64,000 nucleotides of DNA, from contig NZ_NFIH01000001.1 of NCBI RefSeq assembly GCF_002161675.1, positions 62,001 to 126,000 on the forward strand. The letters are read 5' to 3'. This DNA is from Pseudoflavonifractor sp. An44. Lineage in GTDB: Bacteria > Bacillota > Clostridia > Oscillospirales > Oscillospiraceae. Positions 24,662 to 33,290 of the stretch are shown here, one piece after another. The position numbers and the translations under genes were made by a program. Below the pieces are notes generated by a model that had not been told where the DNA came from, did no database searches, and saw only the letters and a list, made by a program, of their open reading frames with translations. How positions within the stretch are numbered: position 1 is the first letter of the stretch; every line of letters starts with the position of its first letter.

Positions 24662-25174
24662 GAACCGGCATTTATCCCAGCTACAGATGGGGGACGGAGG
24701 TGTGACCTCCGCCCCCCATTCCCTTTCAGCCAGTAAAAGTGGTTTCCTCTTCAAGCGCAACCCGGATGCAAAGCAGGACGAATATTTTCTGGCCTACAAA
24801 TGGCTACGGGACGGATGTACCCCCGTATGCTGTACTACTCGGCAGATAAACTGTGGAAACCTTACTCCGAGGGATAAGCTTGGACGTACTTGCCGCCAGA
24901 TTTGTAATTTCAAAGGCAGAGAGCAAAGGATCTTGCGAACGATCATCTGATAAAGGCGATTTACAACCGACGCATGAATACGATTACTCAGTATCTCCAT
25001 CGAGAAAAGCTTGACGAGCAGACCGCCAAGAAAATGAACCAATTGACGAAAAACAAACTGAACCGAACAATCAAGGAAGTTGCCTACGCACAGGGGCGAT
25101 TGCGTCAAAGGAGCAGAACAGGATGCCTTGCTGAAAGAAGCAACAGTGAATAGTTTAATTTGACGGAGGATTTT
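24662..25174 (+). pseudogene. Gap with fragmentary ORFs, probable gene remnants
   Basis: No intact gene is seen here. From ~24920 to 25150 an open but startless stretch reads IYNRRMNTITQYLHREKLDE then QTAKKMNQLTKNKLNRTIKE, a basic helical segment that looks like the tail of a mobile-element protein. Around 24780-24840 there is another fragment (QDEYFLAYKWLRDGCTPVCC). Identity is not established. Confidence 0.35.
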
Positions 25175-25690
25175 ATGAAGATAAATGATATTGAAACTTC
25201 AAGGCTTTTATTAAGAGGATTTACAAAAGAAGATGCTTTGTGGGCATATAGTATCTGGAACAATCCAGAGATGGGACAATATTTGCCAGATGAGGCAAAA
25301 GGAGAAATAGATGATGAATATTTAAAAATGTTAGAAGGCTTAGGCGAGGATGAGGAATGTTGTTATTTGATTCCTGTTTTTAAGAATTCACTAGAACGGG
25401 TGGGGACATGCAGTTTTATTGTAAGTGATGACAAAAAAGTATACGATATTGCCTATTGTGTACATAAGAATTTTTGGTGCCAAGGCTATGCAACTGAAAT
25501 CGCTCAGGGATTGATAGATTATGCTCGTAGTCAAGGAGCTGAGAAAGTAACTATTTATGTGAGTCAGGAAAATGCCGCTTCTAATCGTGTTGCCCAGAAA
25601 TGTGGTGGAAAAATCGTCAGCGAGAGCACATATAAGAAAAAGGGAACAGATATAATCATGAAAGATTATAAATACGAAATTGTATTGTAA
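25175..25690 (+). CDS. GNAT-family acetyltransferase (RimJ/RimL-like)
   Basis: A 171-residue protein with the RimJ/RimL-type acetyltransferase pattern: IETSRLLLRGFTKEDALWAY at the N terminus, YDIAYCVHKNFWCQGYATEI (acetyl-CoA binding, QGYAT) near residue 100 and NAASNRVAQKCGGKIVSEST near 135. The ATG at 25175 has GGAGG upstream. Its AT-rich composition differs sharply from the GC-rich genes just to the left, suggesting recent acquisition. Substrate unknown. Confidence 0.87.
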   Translation: MKINDIETSRLLLRGFTKEDALWAYSIWNNPEMGQYLPDEAKGEIDDEYLKMLEGLGEDEECCYLIPVFKNSLERVGTCSFIVSDDKKVYDIAYCVHKNFWCQGYATEIAQGLIDYARSQGAEKVTIYVSQENAASNRVAQKCGGKIVSESTYKKKGTDIIMKDYKYEIVL

Positions 25691-25730
25691 AGAATTTCTT
25701 GCACACCAATTTTTAAGAGGTGCGCCGCCA

Positions 25731-25955
25731 ATGACAGAAGAACGCTTCTGGGCAACCGATGAATATGCCGGAAATTCACTTCCATATCATCCCATATCAT
25801 CAAATCAAGCGTGGGCGTGTGTATTTGATATGAAACCAGTGGTAACTATCCACTGCGATGGCTGCATTGCAGAGAGTTCTCCATTGCAGATCAATACCGT
25901 GTATGCCATTACCTTGACAGAACTGGCAGACTGGGCACAACGCAATAAGGGGTGA
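25731..25955 (+). CDS. Small hypothetical protein
   Basis: A 74-residue protein starting MTEERFWATDEYAGNSLPYH with a central CDGCIAESSPLQINTVYAIT region containing a Cys-x-x-Cys pair and ending in a helix (LTELADWAQRNKG). AGAGGTG lies upstream of the ATG. No family is recognised. Its stop codon is inside the hairpin at 25949-25980. Confidence 0.5.
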   Translation: MTEERFWATDEYAGNSLPYHPISSNQAWACVFDMKPVVTIHCDGCIAESSPLQINTVYAITLTELADWAQRNKG

Positions 25956-25980
25956 GCGGACATTTTGCGCCGCTCACCCC
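25949..25980. terminator. Hairpin between convergent genes
   Basis: An 11-bp perfect stem (GGGGTGAGCGG and its complement) with a 10-base loop stands between the convergent small gene and the rhodanese gene. No clear U run follows on either strand, so termination efficiency is uncertain. Confidence 0.55.
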
Positions 25981-26016
25981 TGCCATTTAACAAAACTGTT
26001 CGCTTTGGCGGCATTC

Positions 26017-26403
26017 TCACGGCTCTATCTCATAGGGCCAGGTGTTGATGCCGCCGAATTCGTATATGTTGGTATAACCCAGTTTGGCCAGTGAAGAGGA
26101 CGCGGTCTTACTCCGGTTTCCGCTGCGGCAGTAGACCAACACCGTAGAATCCTTTTCGGGAATCACCCGGGCGGCAGTATTCTCATCGATGGAACCCACT
26201 GGCAGCAGGACAGCCCCGGGAATGTGACCGCTATCGTATTCGTCCTGTTCCCGCACATCCAGGATGATGACCTCCTGGGTGTCCATCATTTCTTTCGCTG
26301 CTTCCTGGGTGATCTGCTGATAGGCGTTGTCTGTCGTATTTCCGCCGCACCCAGTCATCATCAGTAGGCAAAGCAGAAGCGGTAAAATTCGTCTCATTTT
26401 CAT
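26017..26403 (-). CDS. Rhodanese-like lipoprotein
   Basis: A 128-residue protein with a lipoprotein signal peptide (MKMRRILPLLLCLLMMTGCG, lipobox Cys at residue 19) and a single rhodanese domain: EVIILDVREQDEYDSGHIPG, then VLVYCRSGNRSKTASSSLAK with the active-site Cys in VYCRSGNRS. It is predicted to be tethered on the outer face of the membrane and to handle sulfane sulfur or sense redox state. The gene directly follows the stump of an SGNH hydrolase-like gene. Confidence 0.88.
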   Translation of the reverse strand: MKMRRILPLLLCLLMMTGCGGNTTDNAYQQITQEAAKEMMDTQEVIILDVREQDEYDSGHIPGAVLLPVGSIDENTAARVIPEKDSTVLVYCRSGNRSKTASSSLAKLGYTNIYEFGGINTWPYEIEP

Positions 26404-26490
26404 TCCTCCAAAAGTCTAGCAGCAAAGGCTTTACGCCCCTGCTCTGTGAAGTGTACGCTGTTGTAGGCCAGAGGGAGAGAGAAGCAAAGT
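26401..26490 (-). pseudogene. C-terminal stump of an SGNH/GDSL hydrolase-like gene
   Basis: Upstream of the rhodanese gene an open minus-strand frame reads SLPLAYNSVHFTEQGRKAFA then ARLLEE and a stop that overlaps the rhodanese start region. The NSVHFTEQG block matches the Asp/His-containing C-terminal block of SGNH hydrolases (usually DGVHFTEEG). The rest of the gene is absent: the helicase gene of the defence island ends at 26495. The island therefore seems to have replaced the 5' part of this gene. Confidence 0.5.
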
Positions 26491-26494
26491 CCTG

Positions 26495-29212
26495 TCAACT
26501 GTTGGAAACCATCTCTAGCAGCGCCTGCTCTATACGCTCCTTTTCGCCGCTTCCGTCTGTGCGAAGACGCAGCAACGGAATACCGCACAGTTCAAAAATC
26601 CGGTTTTTCTTTTCGTCTCTGCTCGCCTGGATGCTTCCAGCCGCGTGGAAGGCGGCGCCATCCACCTCTACAGCCAACAAAGGAGATTTGTCCATCCGGC
26701 GGAACAACAGGAAATCCACATGGGTCAGGGGATTTCGAGCGTATGCAATTTCCTCCTCTGTCATCCCGGAATAGTCTTTTACCAGATTAACCAGGGACAC
26801 ATGGGCCACACAATCCACGAAAGAAAACTTTGTCTTTTGGAGGATTTCTTGGATTACTGCGTAGAGAAGATTTTCCGAATCATATTCTGAAATTCTCCTA
26901 TGCTTTGTCAAGAAGGCCCTCCGTTGCTCAGCATATCCCTGGTAGAGCAGATCAAAAACAGAGTAGACTTCACTTTCAATCACTGCACAGTTGTTATACT
27001 GGATATAGCGGGCCAGATCGCCGTAGTTGGTCCGGTCATTTTTCGGATCCTGGGACGTGACAACCGTTAAAGACTTGACCGCCCGAGATACAGCTACATT
27101 CAACATCCGAGGGTCATCCACAAATTCTGTAATAACATTGTCCACAGAAGTCAAGATAATGGCATCCTTTTCCCGTCCCTGGAACTTGTGAACGGTGGCC
27201 ACCTCCAGCTCCTTGCCCAGCTGTGTTTGGATCGCCTCTACCTGGTCCTTATACGGCGTAATAATACCAATACTCCCATACCCTTGTTTCGACAAACTGG
27301 GAAGCACCTCCTGCCGGATCACATCTATCTGTCTTTGATTCAGATGACCACGGGCGTGATTGCCAGGCGGTGTCTGGTACATGGTCAGGACATCCGCTTC
27401 CTCATGGTCTTCCGTCATGACAATGAGTTTTCCCCCATAGAATTTTTGATTGCAAAAATTGATGATCTTGGGGTGGCAGCGATAGTGTTCCCGCAGAAGG
27501 ACCGTGGGTGCCTCTGGCCATGTTGCAATGGCGGAAGATAGCAAGCTTTGGGTAGAGAAATGGTAGTTCTCCGGGAGGGAATACTTCTTCCAGGTTGCTT
27601 CGCTTTTCTGGATGTTCTGGCTGTCCAACACATTGGGCAACTGCTGAAGATCTCCCACGATGACGATATTTCTGGCACTGGCAAAAGCCAGAACGCCAGT
27701 GGCCAAATCTACCTGAGAGGCCTCATCCACGATGAGATAGTCGTAGATATGGTCAAAGTTCAGAGTACCCTTGATGGAATAGGTTGTGCTCAGAATCACC
27801 GGATACTCCTGATTGAATTCTTTGGACTTTCTACGGAAGTCCCGCATCTCAAAACGTGGGCGCGGCTCTTGCCAATGGAATTTTTTACTCAGCTCTGCGC
27901 GGAATAACCGCAGAGACATCTCCGTCAGTTCTGCCATCTTTTCATCAAAGGCATACTGCTCCAGCTTCTTCTCTAACTGCGCCCGTTCCTCCATCAACTC
28001 ATGTCGGCGTACCGTATAGAATTGTCGTTGGAGGTACGGAATGACCAATTCCGGTGTCTGAAGAAACACTTTCAGTGCACTGCGATTAAAGCGAAACAGG
28101 ACGGATAGTTTTTGGAACAGGCCCAATTTGCTCTCCTGTTGAGCATGCTGCTCATACTCCAACCAGAGAGATAAAATCTTTTGAGAGGACAGACCTTTCA
28201 CCTCATCCCTGGGCGCTTGGGCATAGGTGCTGTAGTACTCACCGAAATAGTGCTGTTCTGGTGTCAGCTGTAAGAGTTCCTGCTCAATGGCAGCAATGCG
28301 ATTTGTGGCGTTTAGCATTTCACTGAGCTCTTTGGATAGAGCGGTTACCTTCTGGTTCAGCTGTAACTTCTCTTCCGGTTTCAGAACCCAAGCCGACATA
28401 TCGGGATATTTACCCGTCTGCATCTCCAGGAAACGATTCTTATTGGCATGGCTCCCCAGAAAAGCGGTCAGGAAAGCGAGGCCCTTCTTCTCCAGCTTTT
28501 CCGCCACATTCAAGGTAGCGGAGTTGTTGTTGGAGACAACTGCTACTGTTTGGCCCTTCCGAACTGCATTGGAGATGATATTCAAAATAGTTTGTGTCTT
28601 TCCCGTCCCAGGTGGTCCCTGGATGATACTGATCTGGGAGGAAAGGGCGTTCTCCACCGCTGTTTTCTGACTCTGATTCAGACCGAAGGGGTAGATAACT
28701 GCCTCAGGAAGATCCCTCACTGAAGGCTTCCTAGAGCAATCCAGGTAGTAGGCCAGAACGGTTTCGTCATTGATACTTTTGATTCTCTCGTATTGGGCAC
28801 TCAGAATATTGCGGCCATCTTCGGCTACCAGACTGACTGCCGCCGCCGTTTCTTTGAAGTATTCAAAGATACCTGCCTGTTTCCGATTCGTAAGACAGTT
28901 TTTCTGGAGTTTCACTTGGCTCTTTGGATATGTAAGAGTTTTCCCCCCTGTGCAGATTAGGCGGTAAAAAGAGCCAAAATCCAGGATCTCCTCGACTTGT
29001 GAAACTGGATCTTCGTCCACAGCCACGATGAACTGCGATGGATCGATCCGGCTCTGAACTTTTAGGAGCTGTACTTTTTCAGCATGGTAGCGGTAGGGCT
29101 TCGGGGAGCCACTATAAACCACCTCGCACATACCGTTCTGAAAACGGAAGCTATTGACGGAGTCGGTTTTGTCCTGTCCATTGATCAAGAGCATATATTT
29201 TTTGCTGTCCAT
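26495..29212 (-). CDS. SF1 helicase (DNA2/NAM7-like) with C-terminal DUF2726 nuclease domain
   Basis: A 905-residue protein. The N-terminal ~190 residues are beta-rich and of unknown role. The SF1 helicase core follows, with GPPGTGKTQTILNIISNAVR near 199, YLIVDEASQVDLATG near 491, GDLQQLPNVLDSQN shortly after, and TVHKFQGREKDAIILTSVDN with NVAVSRA near the end of the core. The last ~120 residues form a DUF2726-type PD-(D/E)xK nuclease (HVDFLLF near 830, LLAVEVDG near 845). Such fusions unwind and cut nucleic acid and are frequent in defence islands. It marks the left edge of the island. A system name cannot be assigned from sequence alone. Confidence 0.85.
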   Translation of the reverse strand: MDSKKYMLLINGQDKTDSVNSFRFQNGMCEVVYSGSPKPYRYHAEKVQLLKVQSRIDPSQFIVAVDEDPVSQVEEILDFGSFYRLICTGGKTLTYPKSQVKLQKNCLTNRKQAGIFEYFKETAAAVSLVAEDGRNILSAQYERIKSINDETVLAYYLDCSRKPSVRDLPEAVIYPFGLNQSQKTAVENALSSQISIIQGPPGTGKTQTILNIISNAVRKGQTVAVVSNNNSATLNVAEKLEKKGLAFLTAFLGSHANKNRFLEMQTGKYPDMSAWVLKPEEKLQLNQKVTALSKELSEMLNATNRIAAIEQELLQLTPEQHYFGEYYSTYAQAPRDEVKGLSSQKILSLWLEYEQHAQQESKLGLFQKLSVLFRFNRSALKVFLQTPELVIPYLQRQFYTVRRHELMEERAQLEKKLEQYAFDEKMAELTEMSLRLFRAELSKKFHWQEPRPRFEMRDFRRKSKEFNQEYPVILSTTYSIKGTLNFDHIYDYLIVDEASQVDLATGVLAFASARNIVIVGDLQQLPNVLDSQNIQKSEATWKKYSLPENYHFSTQSLLSSAIATWPEAPTVLLREHYRCHPKIINFCNQKFYGGKLIVMTEDHEEADVLTMYQTPPGNHARGHLNQRQIDVIRQEVLPSLSKQGYGSIGIITPYKDQVEAIQTQLGKELEVATVHKFQGREKDAIILTSVDNVITEFVDDPRMLNVAVSRAVKSLTVVTSQDPKNDRTNYGDLARYIQYNNCAVIESEVYSVFDLLYQGYAEQRRAFLTKHRRISEYDSENLLYAVIQEILQKTKFSFVDCVAHVSLVNLVKDYSGMTEEEIAYARNPLTHVDFLLFRRMDKSPLLAVEVDGAAFHAAGSIQASRDEKKNRIFELCGIPLLRLRTDGSGEKERIEQALLEMVSNS

Positions 29213-29269
29213 CGCAAACCTCCTCCGGCCTTTCCCCTATCATAAAGGCCTCCTCTTCATGTTATATCA

Positions 29270-29415
29270 CTCCCAAGTTTTTTGAGAGAGAATCTGGGCC
29301 AACTGTTCAGTGTCTGGCATTTCTGTTGATCCAAGTACCGTGGTCAAATCAAAAATGCGTGTCCCCATGGGGGCGCGAGGCGTGCTTTTGCGAAAATCCG
29401 TTTCATAAAACTGTT
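29270..29415 (-). other. Startless open stretch between two helicase genes
   Basis: The ~200-base gap holds a short minus-strand open frame without a usable start (FYETDFRKSTPRAPMGTRIF, then TTVLGSTEMPDTEQLAQILS, stop near 29271). It looks protein-like and may be the end of a lost gene, but I cannot name it. Confidence 0.25.
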
Positions 29416-31683
29416 TTACAAAGAAAGACGGCTGTAGTAGTGCGCCAGCTTCTCATCGCAGATCTGTTCAATTTCTTTCTTTTCTTCCCGGGTCAGTTTT
29501 CCCCAGACAGATTCATCAACCTGGACCACTCCTAAGGTTTTGGTGTGATGGAGCATCTGCATATCCTCAAACCGCTTGAAGGGATTTGATAGGATGTTCC
29601 GCTGGACCTGAGCGTCGGTATAGCCTCCCTTGGCGTAGATACTATTGGGCTTTTCCACTGCGAGTCCAGCCACCCGGCGGGCCTCGTAAAATTCTCGGAA
29701 GTAAGTGACGATATCACTGAGCTTTACCCTGCCCTTTTTATCCGCAAACTGGAGTACTGCCTTGAGTAGTACCGGCTTGTAGGAGTAGCTCATATCCATC
29801 TGTCTGGTCATTTCCATAAACAGATCCTTACGGTTGGAGTCGTCGATGAGGGTCCATCCATATTGCTCTGCATACTTTCTCAGGGTTTCTTCCTTGAAAT
29901 ACTTGAAGGTCCGGTGCTCACTCATAGGCACCACCAGATCGGGCACTAGCAGGCCATCCCGGACATATCGCTCGACGGTCTCGGTCTGCACATCCACCCG
30001 GCGAACATACTCCAGTTGGGAGATCATACCGGCAGCTTCCTCCTGCCAGTTGAAGATATCCACCAGCTCATAGTCCAGAGCATCCACCGGCCAGTCAATA
30101 ATGGCGTCCGGGCGTTCGCCTTTGTCATAAAGCCCCTGTTCGGCGCTTTTCTGCTGTTTGGTGCTCAGCACCAGCGCACCAGGTCTGTACTCCTTCAATC
30201 GAAATAGGCGGTGCATGGAGTAGGGCATATTGTACTGACTGGCGTTGTCCACAAAGTCAAACACCATTAGGCTCTCCTTACCGGGAGATAGCCGCATACC
30301 ACGGCCTAACTGCTGCGTATAGAGCACCTTGGACATGGTTGGCCGGGCCATAAACAACACTTCGGTGGCCGGACAGTCCCAACCCTCGTTGAGCAGGTCG
30401 CAGGCGCACAGCACCTTCGTTTCACCCTTCTCAAACCGGGCCAGCACTTCCCGGCGGTCGCTGGCCTTGATCTCGCCGGACACGGCCTCAGCGGCCACAC
30501 CGGTATGGTGGAGCCGCCCAGCAATCTCCCGGGCATGCTTGACAGAGGCGCAAAAGATAACCGTTCGCTTGTCTCTTACATACTGGAGCCAGGTATCCAC
30601 AATGAGTTGGTTTCGCTCCGGCACATAAATCTTGCTCTCCAGATCTCGAATATTGTACTGCACGCTATTAAACCGAACTTTGGTTAAGTCGATGTTGGTA
30701 TGGATACGGATACATCGCACCGGTACCAGTTCACCGATTTCGACAGCTGTCTGAATGTCCAACTTATGGGCTGTATGCTTAAAAATATCCAAGATATTCT
30801 TGTCATCGGCCCGCTCCGGCGTAGCCGTTAATCCCAAGGTAAATTCTGGTGTGAGATAAGACAAAACCTTCTGGTATGTATCTGCAGAGGCGTGGTGGGC
30901 TTCGTCCACAATGAGATAGCCAAAATCATCAGACTTAAATTGATCTAGATTCAGGGCCACACTTTGGATGCTGCCACAGACCACCTGCGTTTTCCCTTGT
31001 TTCACGCTCTCCACATATCGTCCCACACTGACTTCAGGCCACAGCTTCTGAAACTGGCGAACTGCCTGATCCACTAGTTCCACTGTGTGAGCCAAAAACA
31101 GCGTCCGTTTTCCGACCCTCTTGGCATCCATCACAGCGGTCACTGTTTTTCCGGTACCGGTGGCGTGGTAGAGCAGGGCGATGGTCTCGAAGTTGCAGCG
31201 CATCTTCTCCAGAGCTGCCAAAGCTTCCCTCTGGTGCACCTTCAGTTCAAGGTGTGAGCCATCTAGAGTCTTTCCTTTCTGTTGTGGCAGGTAGTCCTCA
31301 ATCTCTCTAAAGTTAGGGTGCTGGCCCAGAAAAACCCGCAGCTCGTCCTTCACGGTCTCCGGCTGCTGCTGCATCTGCCGTACCGCCCATCGATATACAT
31401 CCCATCCCAGATAGATCATGCTGTTTTGCTTGAGCAAGTCGTCATAGAACTTGTTTTGAGAAATTAGCTTGGGGTTGTGAGATGCCTCATCATCGATCTC
31501 GATGGCTATCTTCCGCCCGCTATTCTCTAGAAGAAAATCAGCAAATCTGGTGTTCTGATAGATGTCCAAGAAGGAATATTGGGTGTAGAGATACCCTGCC
31601 TTCTCAGCACCAAAAGTATCTGAGAACAATTCGATGAACAGATCTTCGGCATTGCTGCCGGAGGCAGAGTGGTAGGTTGGCAT
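29416..31683 (-). CDS. SF2 DEAH-box helicase with N-terminal nuclease-like domain
   Basis: A 755-residue protein. Residues ~1-130 look like a Vsr/DUF559-type nuclease fold (RFADFLLENSGRKIAIEIDD near 47-66, then an SMIYLGWDVYRW strand-helix). The helicase core has YHATGTGKTVTAVMDAKRVG near 172, YLIVDEAHH near 254, LTATPERADD, and the C-terminal helicase domain with QLGRGMRLSPGKES. The remaining ~250 residues are unassigned and helical. It resembles the SSL2/type I- and III-restriction motor class. It is separated by 6 bases from a DUF4365 gene, so the two and the next gene form an operon. Confidence 0.85.
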   Translation of the reverse strand: MPTYHSASGSNAEDLFIELFSDTFGAEKAGYLYTQYSFLDIYQNTRFADFLLENSGRKIAIEIDDEASHNPKLISQNKFYDDLLKQNSMIYLGWDVYRWAVRQMQQQPETVKDELRVFLGQHPNFREIEDYLPQQKGKTLDGSHLELKVHQREALAALEKMRCNFETIALLYHATGTGKTVTAVMDAKRVGKRTLFLAHTVELVDQAVRQFQKLWPEVSVGRYVESVKQGKTQVVCGSIQSVALNLDQFKSDDFGYLIVDEAHHASADTYQKVLSYLTPEFTLGLTATPERADDKNILDIFKHTAHKLDIQTAVEIGELVPVRCIRIHTNIDLTKVRFNSVQYNIRDLESKIYVPERNQLIVDTWLQYVRDKRTVIFCASVKHAREIAGRLHHTGVAAEAVSGEIKASDRREVLARFEKGETKVLCACDLLNEGWDCPATEVLFMARPTMSKVLYTQQLGRGMRLSPGKESLMVFDFVDNASQYNMPYSMHRLFRLKEYRPGALVLSTKQQKSAEQGLYDKGERPDAIIDWPVDALDYELVDIFNWQEEAAGMISQLEYVRRVDVQTETVERYVRDGLLVPDLVVPMSEHRTFKYFKEETLRKYAEQYGWTLIDDSNRKDLFMEMTRQMDMSYSYKPVLLKAVLQFADKKGRVKLSDIVTYFREFYEARRVAGLAVEKPNSIYAKGGYTDAQVQRNILSNPFKRFEDMQMLHHTKTLGVVQVDESVWGKLTREEKKEIEQICDEKLAHYYSRLSL

Positions 31684-31689
31684 AGGGGG

Positions 31690-32157
31690 TCACCTCAACT
31701 TTGCGGAATGAAAGTATAGTTCTTCTCTATATGGTTCAAGAAGCAGCAAATTCTTTTTAGAAAAATTAATTCCCCACTCAGGTTTACTTATTTGTCCGGG
31801 TTTCTCATAGTTTCGGTCAACAAGAAGTGCATTGGGCGCAGCCCATGCCGTAGACGGAACCACATAGCAGTCAGGTAAATTGCCGTCCGTGAATCGGAGG
31901 AGAAAAACCAACCTTGTTGAGCTGATTTCCATTTTATCTTTTGGAACAAAGACATATCCCCAGTTACGGATAGACTTCACTTGGATTTCATAATATTGAC
32001 CATCCGCTGGATTTCTTGCTACAAAGTCCACGCCGTGATCGTCTACTTCAGAGGTGTAAACATCATACCCATAGGAAGCAAACTCCATTTTGGCATAGTA
32101 CTCTGCATAGCGTCCCAACTGGAGATGGGATAGTTTAGACCAGTTTGTATTCGGCAT
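31690..32157 (-). CDS. DUF4365-type PD-(D/E)xK nuclease-like protein
   Basis: A 155-residue protein with the restriction-fold pattern: an N-terminal helix (HLQLGRYAEYYAKMEFASYG), then DDHGVDFVARNPADGQYYEI with EIQVKSIRNWGYVF. Asp in GVDF and Glu/Lys in EIQVK are the likely catalytic residues. The protein is one domain long, as in DUF4365. It lies 1 base after the 337-residue gene and 6 bases before the SF2 helicase gene, so all three are coupled. DNA cleavage as part of this operon is inferred. Confidence 0.8.
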   Translation of the reverse strand: MPNTNWSKLSHLQLGRYAEYYAKMEFASYGYDVYTSEVDDHGVDFVARNPADGQYYEIQVKSIRNWGYVFVPKDKMEISSTRLVFLLRFTDGNLPDCYVVPSTAWAAPNALLVDRNYEKPGQISKPEWGINFSKKNLLLLEPYREELYFHSAKLR

Positions 32158-32158
32158 T

Positions 32159-33172
32159 TCAGCCCTCCGATACTTCTTTTAGCAGAATCTTTTTCTCAAA
32201 TCCGCCCCGATTGGCCGCTTTGTCTGCCCGAACTTGTTCCAGCTCTTCCAATGTCCAGCCACGGGCTTTCACGACAGCCTGCATAACCTCCAGAAGGTCG
32301 GCCAGTTCCTCCAGAGACTTGCTCTCCTGATACTCCGCCAACTCTTCATTTAATTTTTCCTCTAGGAAACGAATATAGTCTTTATCAGAAAGTATTTCAT
32401 AAGTACAACTTTTCCCGGATGCTTCTATGATTTCCGGAATTCGATCCCGGACAAGTTTGTGAGAGTTTCTATCAGATTTATCCCGTCTGCGATGAGACAT
32501 ATAGTTCCAAATAGAATAATCCAAAAGGCGTACAGACAATCGAGGATATTTTTCTCTCAACGTCTTTACTGTTGCTGCAAGCAAATTCTGTGCCTCCTGG
32601 ATCGAGTATTCCTGTCCTGTATGGTCCTTCAAAAAGCGCATTATATGACGGTCCGACTTGGACTGGGAATCATCTCCCGAAAGCATGTATAAGTATCTTA
32701 GAGACAGCCCACTTTTCTGCTCTGGAATGCGCATAATTTCCATCTCAGCTTTGCGTGGGAGGCCCTCAGAGGATATGTCTGCCAGAGTTTTCACACCGTA
32801 CTTCTGCAAAACTCTTGCAAATCTCAACACAGCCTCTGCTTTCAATATTCCATTTCGCGTTGACGTACGCTGATGATTCTGAAAGATCACATCCGCACTT
32901 CTTTCAACTCCTATGGAGGTAATATGGTCGATAAACTGTGAAATGGTGTGTTTATCACCTTCCTTGTCATGGCACATATTATATACTCTTAGTCCGTAAT
33001 AGGCACAGTAGTTCTTCACCACATTGGTCGTGCTGGTATATTTCACTCCGATAGAAAACACCGCATCAATCACACATTGCGGCAATGAATCGTAGTAATA
33101 CGACGGACTAAGCACCGCATTTTCCAGGTCCAATGTCGCTTCACATGCTTGACACAGACTTTCTACGCACAT
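32159..33172 (-). CDS. Fusion: helical DNA-glycosylase-like region plus MazG-like NTP pyrophosphohydrolase
   Basis: A 337-residue protein in two parts. Residues ~1-235 are helical with features loosely like a helix-hairpin-helix base-excision protein (YYYDSLPQCVIDAVFSIGVK, FARVLQKYGVKTLADISSEG, LLAATVKTLREKYPRLSVRL). Residues ~240-337 are an all-alpha pyrophosphohydrolase of the MazG/HisE class: KLVRDRIPEIIEASGK, then EEKLNEELAEYQESKSLEEL and ADLLEVMQAVV, giving the ExxEE/ExxD metal site. It heads the operon with the DUF4365 and SF2 helicase genes. Nucleotide or nucleotide-signal hydrolysis is likely from the C-terminal part; the glycosylase resemblance is weak. Confidence 0.72.
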   Translation of the reverse strand: MCVESLCQACEATLDLENAVLSPSYYYDSLPQCVIDAVFSIGVKYTSTTNVVKNYCAYYGLRVYNMCHDKEGDKHTISQFIDHITSIGVERSADVIFQNHQRTSTRNGILKAEAVLRFARVLQKYGVKTLADISSEGLPRKAEMEIMRIPEQKSGLSLRYLYMLSGDDSQSKSDRHIMRFLKDHTGQEYSIQEAQNLLAATVKTLREKYPRLSVRLLDYSIWNYMSHRRRDKSDRNSHKLVRDRIPEIIEASGKSCTYEILSDKDYIRFLEEKLNEELAEYQESKSLEELADLLEVMQAVVKARGWTLEELEQVRADKAANRGGFEKKILLKEVSEG

Positions 33173-33290
33173 GCGGGTCCCTCCCTCAAATTTACAGCTT
33201 TGTATGTGCTTAAATCGTCATCAGTTTTTCAAATTCTCCACGTCAGGCTCACCGTTCACTCATTTCATCTATGGCCCATTTTGTATTTTC

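Noticed and set aside
24083-24760. 225-residue minus-strand open frame
   Set aside because: Shadow of the flavin reductase-like gene, which has a start site and family motifs.
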